Shown one piece after another: positions 22,501 through 31,500 of a stretch of DNA of 64,000 nt. The stretch is from Tanypteryx hageni (lineage: Eukaryota; Arthropoda; Insecta; Odonata; Petaluridae), in contig CM054116.1 in assembly GCA_028673005.1 (NCBI GenBank), positions 94,260,707 to 94,324,706 of the forward strand. Reading direction: 5' to 3'. How positions within the stretch are numbered: the stretch's first letter is position 1; every line of letters begins with the position of its first letter. The notes beneath the pieces are model-generated. The model was not told the origin of the DNA and made no database searches. It saw only the letters and a program-made list of their open reading frames with translations. The position numbers were made by a program, and so were the translations under genes.

Positions 22501-25500
22501 TGGAACCTCGCTTAACGAGCATAATTCGTTCCAGAATCTTACTCGTAACGCGAAACACTCGTTAAGCGAAACAGTTTTTCCCATACAAATTAATGTAAAA
22601 TTCGATAATGCGTTCCATGCCGAAAAAATACTCAAAATATTTTATGTATAACGTTTATTCAAAGAAAATTATATATACATTGTTAAGGAGCGTGATTCAT
22701 CTTCCTCTTTTCTTCTATCGCGGAATGAACGAACCTGGAATGAGAATTCGATTTGTAGAAAACAAAAAAAAATCGAAATAATTAATTTACTATTTATGAT
22801 ACATACCTAATTCTTTTTTACTAGAAAGCTGTCTAGAGACATTTGTTTTTGCCGACGCTTCAGAATTTGGTGGAAATGTGACACAGCATTATCATTAAAT
22901 AAATTAGTAGCGCGCATAGCCACTGCCTTATTAGGGTGATGCTTCTCAATGTACGATGCAACAGTTTCCCATGCTTTCAGCATTTCTCTTATTGCGCCAG
23001 AAGATTGTTGATTTGCTGTTACCTCCTCCTCGGACAAACTCTCCTCCACAACTTCTTGCTGTGAAACACAATGTAACTCCATAAGCTCTTCGGTGGTCAG
23101 CTCTTGGCTGTGCTCTTCCACAAGCTCATCGATATCTTTGTTATCCACCTCCAGTCCCATGATCTTGGCCAAAGACACAATCTCGTTGACTACAGGCTCC
23201 ACAGGTACTGTCTCAAACCCCTCAAAGTCACATTCGAGAATGCTCTCCGGCCAAAGCTTCTTCCAAGCAGAAGTGAGGGTTCTCTTGGTAACCCCTTCCC
23301 ACACCTTTTCGATCATCTTGAGGCAGGCAACGATGTGGAAGTGATATTTCCAAAACTCTCTGAGAGTGAGATAGGTCCCTTCAGTCACCTCAAAACAACA
23401 CTCGAAGAGCGCTTTAGAGTAGAGCTTCTTAAAGTTAGAAATAACCTGCTGGTCCATAGGCTGGAGTAACGGAGTGGTGTTGGGAGGCAGAAACTGGATC
23501 TTGATGAATTTAAATTCTTCAAGGAGGTCATCTTGTAGTCCTGGAGGATGGGCAGGAGCGTTGTCCATAACAAGCAAGATTTGGAGTGGTAGATTCATAT
23601 CAAGCAAATATTTTTTCACAGAAGGACCAAACACTTCATTGATCCAATCAGTAAAAAGGTCACATGTCACCCAAGCCTTGTTGTTGGAACTCCACATCAC
23701 ATTTAGCCTGCTCTTCTGGACTTTACACTTCTTGAAGGCTCGTGGAGTTTCTGAATGGTAAACAAGCAGCGGTTTAATTTTCAAATCGCCGCTTGCATTG
23801 GCACAAAATAGCAGCGTGAGACGGTCTTTCATTGGCTTGTGGCCAGGTAATGCATTCTCCTCTGCTGTTATATAGGTTCGCTTCGGCATCTTTTTCCAGA
23901 AGAGACCCGTTTCGTCACAATTAAAAACCTGTTGCGGCAGGTAACCCTCAGAATCTACGAGCTTCTTGAAGTCGCCGATGAAGTTCTCTGCTGCCTTTGC
24001 GTCGGAGCTTACTGCTTCACCATGCCTCACAACGCTGTGGATGCCGGTTCTTCTCTTAAACTTCTCGAACCACCCACGACTTCCCTTAAATACTTCTTCT
24101 TCGGCCGTTGATGATCCTGGAGTCTTCTTAACGAGGTCGGCGAAAATCACTTTCGCCTTCTCACAAATGATGTTCTCATTAATAGTGTCGCCTTGCAGTT
24201 GCTTTTCATTTATCCATATAAGAAGCAACCTTTCAACATCATCTAGAATACGTAACCGTTGCGTAGATATTCTTGTCACTCCCTTTGAAGCATCTATCTC
24301 CTTAATCTTGTCCTTGTTCTTGAGGATAGTGCAAATCGTTGATGTAGACCGATTGTATGTGCGTGCTAGATCAGCCACGCTCACACCTTGTTCTCGCTTT
24401 TCATTGATTTTATGTTTCATTTCTACGGTTATTTTTATTCTCTTATAGCTGTCTCCTTGCGGCTTTTTCTTCGGGGACATTTTTGCAAGGGTTATTAAAC
24501 TTTGCACAAAAAAATCACAAATAATATGTCTGAACACAAGTTTGGAAAAATGTGTGATCACAAGCGACACTAAGATCCTAGCGGAACGAGTGCTAAACAC
24601 AGACTGATATAACAGGCATGGACGGTTGACTAAGAGGGAGGGGGGACAGTCAGAGCGGAGATCCAAGCATGCTGTCAGCAGCAGGCTTGCAGCTAACGCA
24701 TCCGTTCCTCGGATTGGCTGATTTCGAGACGTCAGGCGACTGCAGCGCTCTGCGGTGCTGGCACCACTCTGTCCGGCCCCCCTTGCCTTCCGACCCTCGC
24801 TGTTGCAGGCGCACAATCCGGGACTTCCCCTCCCCTCGTCACTCGTTATGCGAAACGTCCCTCGTTCAGTGAATCATTTTTTTACAATTTATTTTGCTCG
24901 TTATGCGAATTACTCGTTATGAGAGGTGCTCGTTAAGCGAGGTTCCACTGTATTCAATATTGGATTTTAAAATTAATTCCAAAAGGTTCTTATTGTCTTT
25001 GCATTTGGCTTTGGTTACATACTTAAATTAATATCATTCCACAATACTTTCATTTTGTGATTGGTCGAAATTAACACTTGATGTCACTTTCAACCAATCA
25101 TATTCTCTATTTAAGGGATTAATAACATTTCTTAATATTAATAAAATTTCAATAAATATCCCTGAGGGGGAATTTTATTCCACATGAGGTGAAAATCCCC
25201 CTGGACCCCCCCCCCCACTTGGATTCAACACTGGGCAGGCTGCATTAGCTGTTAAGGGTGCTCAGGCAAATGCTTTGGCAGGCCAGATTAGGTTATACCG
25301 GAAATTACTTGAAAGAATACGAGGGATTCAGATGGAGTAAATCCATAATTTTAACAACATAACTTCACTAGGAAAGGTTTTCCATTCATAGTTTCAACCA
25401 TAAAATATGAAATTATCTCTATTGCATTTCATGGCTAACTTTCATAATGGCATTGCAAGCTGCATAAAATGCTCTAGTGGGCCTGATGTGGCCTGCAGTT

Positions 25501-28500
25501 TGCCCACCCCTGACTTAGTGCTGATGATTAAAATATTATTCAATTTCTTATAGTTGTAAGCATTCAAAAAATAACCAAAAACTTCATAGCAATTGCTACT
25601 ATGCATTTCTCTTCATTTTATGTATGGCATATTAATACATGTGCTTAATATTTAAAAAATTAGCAATTATTAGCTTTGGAGATTCTAATAATAAATTTCC
25701 TTGAATTCTCTGATTGTAATTCAGTAAATCTCTACACCTCATATAGTGCTGAATAGCTTATAAGAGATTATGATTCAAGATTTGGCTCTTTGTTATATAG
25801 CTGAATTTTATTTGCTGAGACTTTAATTTTCTCCCTCAGTGTTCTACCATCCAGACAGGCTTAATGACTTTGAAAGAAGAAACTGGAAACGAAATTGATT
25901 TTGAAAGCAATAACATTGATAGCCAAGTTGCAGGTCCTATGCTGGAGACAAGCATTATCTGCACTTCTGTTGCTGATCAAATTCAGATAAATGAAGGGCA
26001 AATTCATAGCAGCCAAACTTCTACAGAAAGTGCAGCTTTAGAAGCAATCAATGAATCATCTCCCAACCCAAACCACCCAACAACTAGAGGTGATTTTTGT
26101 CCAAATTTTTGTTATAGTTAATAACTTTTCCTGTAATTATTTGACATAATAGCTGTGTTTGTTTTTAGCTTAAAGCAATTCCTCTCTGTTATATACACCA
26201 GTAATTTTTGTTCCTCACTTAGTGGTTCTAATTCCATCCCTGATGTATTATATGTGCTCCAAATTTTTAGCTTGAGGACAATTGGGAGACTATGAAAACA
26301 TGTATCGTAAGCAGTGCAAATAAAGTGATAGGGAAAAATAATGTCAAGGAAGATAAGGGAATGCTGGATTAAAGAGGAGATGATTAAAAAGATGGAAGAG
26401 AGGAGGAGGTGGAAGGAAATTAATACATAATATGGAAGGGGAATTATATAGAATCAAGCAATAAGATTAGGAGGGAAACTACATAAGTGAGAGAGTTGTT
26501 GCAGAAAGGACAATGTGAGGAACTGGAAAAGCTGCCGAGGCAAGGCAGAATAGACACTGTATGGAAAAGTAAAGGGAGTTTCCGGGAAATACGCCAGCCA
26601 CAATTGGACAAAAACGGCAAACTGTTATTTGAGCCAGATGATGTGAGGAATAGTTGGAAAGACTACATTGAGGAGTTATATGCAAAAGATTTGAAGCCAG
26701 AATCTATTGAGATGGAGAGGGAGGAAGACATAGACTATGACAGTGTTGGTCTGGGAATATTGTATAATGAGATTGAAAATGCTCTCTGGTATATGAAGTC
26801 AAAGAAAGCAGTATGAATTGATATCATCCCCATAGACATGTTAAAAGAATTAGGAAAAGAGGGGAGAGAGCTTTTACACATTGTGCAATAAGATATAGAG
26901 TGGCCAAAGGACTTTGCTAGATCAATTTTGATACCCTTGAAGAAAAAGAATAAATCCAACAAATGTCAGGATTATAGAACAATTAGCTTAATTTCACCTG
27001 CAACAAAAGTTATTCTCAGAATTTTGAATGGGAGGCTAGGAGCAAAAGGTAATAGCTATATAGGTGTAGACCAGTTCATGTTTCGGAAAGGTTATGGTAC
27101 TAAGGGTGCCATAGAGGTGATGAGGACTTTGGTAGAAAGAAACATTAAATACAACAAGGGCATATTTATGCGCTTGACAGATGCCTTTGATAGAGTTTTA
27201 TGGCCTAAGCTAATGGAGGTGTTGAAGAAAATAGGGGTAGATTGGAGTTATAGATGTTTAATCAGAAATCTGTACATGTACCAGACTGTGAAAGGTAAGG
27301 GTAGCAGAGGGAGAATCAGATTGGGCAATGCTAGGAAGAAGCATGAGGCGGGGTTTTCCAGTCTAACCAGTATTGTTTAATATTTATGGCATTGGAAGAT
27401 GTAGAAATGTGTAAAAGTGGGAGACAACCTGGTCAAATCAGTTAGATTTGCAGATGACAAAGCATTGGTGAGCAATTCCTCAAAGGCCCTGCAGATTTAG
27501 TTAGTTCCTTAAATGAAAAGGCAAAGGCATTCAGGATAAAAATTTATGAGAAGAAATCAAATGTCACGATATTCTTCAGTAGCAAATATTCCTGGGTTAA
27601 TGTTACAGTGGATAGGAAAAAGCAAGAACAAGTGGAATTTTTTTACTTATTTAGGTAGTATTCTGTCACAGGTTGAAAGGAGTACAAAATAAATCGGGAC
27701 AAGGATTGCAAGAGCAAAGGAAGCATTTACAAGACGACGAGAGCTGTTGACCGGCAGTCTGAATAAAATATTAAAAAGAGGTTAGTGAAAACTCTGATAT
27801 GGAGTATAGCAATGCATGAGTGCGAGGCATGGGTAATGAGAAAAAAAATGTGAGCAGATTAGAGGCATTTGAGATGATGATGGCATAGACTGGAAAAACT
27901 TGGACTGAGAGAAAAATGAGTGAAGAAGTTTTGAATGAAGTAGAGGAAGAGAGTAGCTTCATTGAATTAATAAGGGAAAGAAGACGAAATGGCTGGGTCA
28001 AATTTTGAGAGGAAAGAAGTCATGAAAGGAAGAATGGTAGGAAAGATGTAAAGAGGTACAAAGAGAAAAGGTATATTAGATGAATTGAAAGAATGAATTG
28101 GGTATGAGAACTTCAAGAGAAAGGCTTCGGATAGCACAGATTGAGTTGTGTATGCGTAAAACCTACTGGGAGGTAGAATTACAATGAATCCAATGTGCAG
28201 GGTGACTGAAAGAAGCAGTAGAATAAGAAAAATAATTTGTCTCACTATGCCTCTTAATAGATGAACAGTATTTAAATGCATAAATCATGTGTGGCGTTTG
28301 AAGATTTCTATTGCATAGAATTTTTAAAAAATGTTTCAAAAGAATTTTAAAGTCTCTATTGATTGTGTTATACTGTAGCCATTGTGCCTTACAATAAAGA
28401 TGTCTTACAAGATTCACTTCTTGTGAATTTTTAGGACAATCGATTTAAGGTTGGTATATATGGAGGGTCACAACTTTTCAATATTAAATAAGAGAAGCAG

Positions 28501-31500
28501 CCAACAGAAAAACAAACTTGCTGACCCCAGAATAGACTATAAAAAATTATAAAGCTGCAGACTGTCCAGAATTATGATTATACTAGCGTAATTGACCATC
28601 ATATATGACAGGTATGGGTGGATTAGGTATTAAATTTAAGGCACTTCCCACTTTTCCTCCTTTTCTCTATTCCTCTCTCCCATCCTCCTTCCTTCCATTC
28701 TCCTTCCCTTTTCCCCTCTCTCTTTCTCTGGAAAAATAGACTTCCTAATCTCAATCTTGCCGTAATAAAGAACATTATCTATACACCCAGACCCCTCTTT
28801 GCGTTGGGGTTACGTTCTTAAAAATCACAACGCAAACTGAAACAATGCAAATCGAAATACAATTTTCCATAAGAAACCATTGAAATATCGAAGATAGGAA
28901 CTGGCATTACAATTTTCAAGAAAGAATATTTTAAGAAATTGTAAATCAAACCTAATTTGCCATTTCAATTATGAAATAAAAGAATGAATTGAAATAAATA
29001 TAAAAAAACTTTATTTTTCAACATATAAACATAAAAGAACAAATTACATGAAACTCAATTTTATGAGGAACTAATTTTCTCCGACTTTGAATCTGTAGGC
29101 TTTGAGGTTAAGACTCCTTCCTATTATTTTAGCTTCAAATATTTATCTAGTCTGCTGAACACCTCCTTTTTTGGCCATGTAAATTTCCTTGTAGCAACAG
29201 ATATCATTCGCTACTTTTGAACTTCTTTCCTTGTCAAGATCGTCATTTGTAAAAATCTCAATAGCTTCGTCGATCAAACTCAGGACTTTGGAAATTCGTT
29301 TTAAAGTTAAAGTTGGTTGCATAGGAATTTCTTCCGAACTGTATTGCTCGTTAGCTGTTTGTAAATCCAGTTGCATTAACTCTTTGTTGCTCATTTCTTG
29401 ATTGTGTGAGGCAAAAAATTCATCTATGTGTGTTTGGGGAATCCCCAAACTTACCTAGTTACCACCCATTTGGTTTTCGCCCGAACGGTTCGGTAATCAA
29501 ATTATTTTTTCGTTGTTTGTACTGAACACAAATGTTCGGTAAAAATTTGATAAAAACAAGTTTATCAAATTTTAGCTTAATACAATTCGAAAGTTAGCAT
29601 TTTGATGATTACCTGAATCGACTGTTCAAATCGAGTAAATATATCGTGGTTTTTAGTCAGTGTTCAGTAATGACACCAGAAAAAGGTGGTAACCCTAAAC
29701 ATACCACAACGACGCAAATGCGGAATTTTACAATTCAAAACAAAATTTTGGTTTTAATTGTTCAACGATGCAACTTTGAGAATGACGCAAAGCGAGGTCT
29801 GGGTGTATATCTCTCCCTTCCTCTCTCTCTTCCTCACTATCTCTCTCTTCCTTACTATCTCTCTCTTCCTCACTCTCTCTCTCCTTCTCTGGAAAAAGAC
29901 TTCCTAATCTCAATCTTGCCCTAATAAAGACCATATCTATCTCTCCCTCCCTCTTTCTCCTCTCTCACTCCCTCTCTCTCTCTCACCCTCTCTCTCACCC
30001 TCTGCCTCTCTCTCACCCTATGCCTCTCCTTCACCCTATGCCTCCTCTTTTTTCTTCCTCTCTCTCTCCTGTTCAAGCATTCAAAGCTTGCTTTCCTTAT
30101 GCATATAGTATTATGATTGAAATGACAATAAAATCTCTAGGTTTAACAATGACACTGTCGGCAAGGCAACATATCATTAAAAAGCTTAAAATTTTCCAGT
30201 AAACATGGTTTAAACGTATTACTTGAGTGATTTAGAATCATAGGCGAAATGTGATGATAAGAATAAAAACGTTATTTATTTTTCTTTAAAACGGTCCAGG
30301 TCTGAAGATCGTAGGTCACTTATTTATAATTTTAATTTGTGAAAGAATAAAAGCCTATAAGTCGGAAAATCGATTTTTGTGTGTTATCTTATGGGAAACA
30401 AATTATTTACTGGAGTCGAACCTGAGTCTTTTTGGGGATTTTTTTGTAAATAGCCTTTACTATAAGAATTAAACATTCTTACCAAATTTCAATCTTCTAC
30501 CTACTTGGAATTTGTTAAAAATAGTCGGTCATAAATAGTTCATATTAGTGGAGCATGACCAGATTTCTTAACTCATTATTTAAATAGATAATTGGTAAAA
30601 TCTATTTTAGGTGAAGTGGCATAAAGTTGCTTCAATAAAAAGAAATAAGTACGAATTTCTCCAGTAATTTTGGTTGTCAATGGCTTAAATTATACCCTCA
30701 AAATGTGGATGAATATTTTTTTAGCCACAGATTATCAATATAGAAAATTTGCAGATGGAATGGTTTAGGCAACAGAAATTTCCTGGGAAAAAACATAAAT
30801 TTTGAGTTTTACAGAATCATGTTAATTCTAGGATGGTGTATAGTCTTTACATAGTCATTCTCTTAAATCTCTGGTAATTTCTATCTTATAATGTTTTGGT
30901 TTTCATTATTAAATTAATCTGGTAGATTTTTATCTCATTTGTTTATGAAGCAAATAATTCATTTAAAAATTATTTTGTATATACTGTGCAACAGTTTTAT
31001 TAAAAAGCAAAATATTGAATTTTTCTTGCATGGGGGTTGGAAATCAGTGCTAACATAGTTTTGACTTTATTGCATTTCTAAACATATTAGCATCATAAGA
31101 AATTATTGATGTAGTGGAACAATAATTGCTAGTATAACTGAAAATCCATTACTTTGGTAAATTAAAGAATGCCAGCTTTCTTCTTCTTTTTCTCATTTTC
31201 TGTATGTGTTGCAAATGTGGCTTATAGGAAAGGCTAAGCAGAACAAGCAAATAAAGGGAAACTTGGGAAAATGCAGCACAGCGCCACCAGAAGGTAATCT
31301 GTTTCAACTGGGAAGGAAACGGGGAAATTTACGGAAATCCATCAAAGTTGAAAATGTTGAACAAATTTCTGTAGAAGGTAAAGATATCTCAGCCAGTATA
31401 ACTTCTTTTGGAATAGATTTGGTAAGTCAAAGTATACAGTGTATGTTAAATTTAAAAAAATCTGTGTGTAGTTTATATAGATTTATGTTTTTTATATCAG

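Larger units (their letters stand above)
21947..25233 (-). mobile_element. hAT-type element interrupted by a Tigger element
   Basis: The left end CAGTGTTGAATCCAG and right end TTGGATTCAACACTG are inverted copies. The perfect 8-bp target duplication GGCAGGCT lies at 21939-21946 and 25234-25241. Without the inserted Tigger the element is about 0.83 kb. It retains a scrap of hAT transposase C-terminus on the minus strand (22499-22268). Confidence 0.9.
20456..25839. other. intron 2 of ZAD gene 2, 5.4 kb
   Basis: It holds a hAT element (21947-25233) split by a Tigger element (22498-24950) and a solitary hAT right end at about 25444-25514 (ending AGTTTGCCCACCCCTG). At 21550-21630 a tRNA-like A-box phrase (TAGCTCAATGGTTAAGGC) appears without a B box. 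The rest is plain intron. Confidence 0.7.

Noticed and set aside
24481..24816. N-terminal extension of the Tigger transposase ORF (112 residues before the usual start)
   Set aside because: Cys/Ser/Arg-rich with no domain; the conserved protein begins at the internal ATG at 24480, so the extension is probably just an open frame in the 5' region.
29811..30075. CT-rich tract as a possible promoter or regulatory polypyrimidine element
   Set aside because: It lies deep in an intron and is part of a simple-repeat array; nothing beyond composition supports a function.
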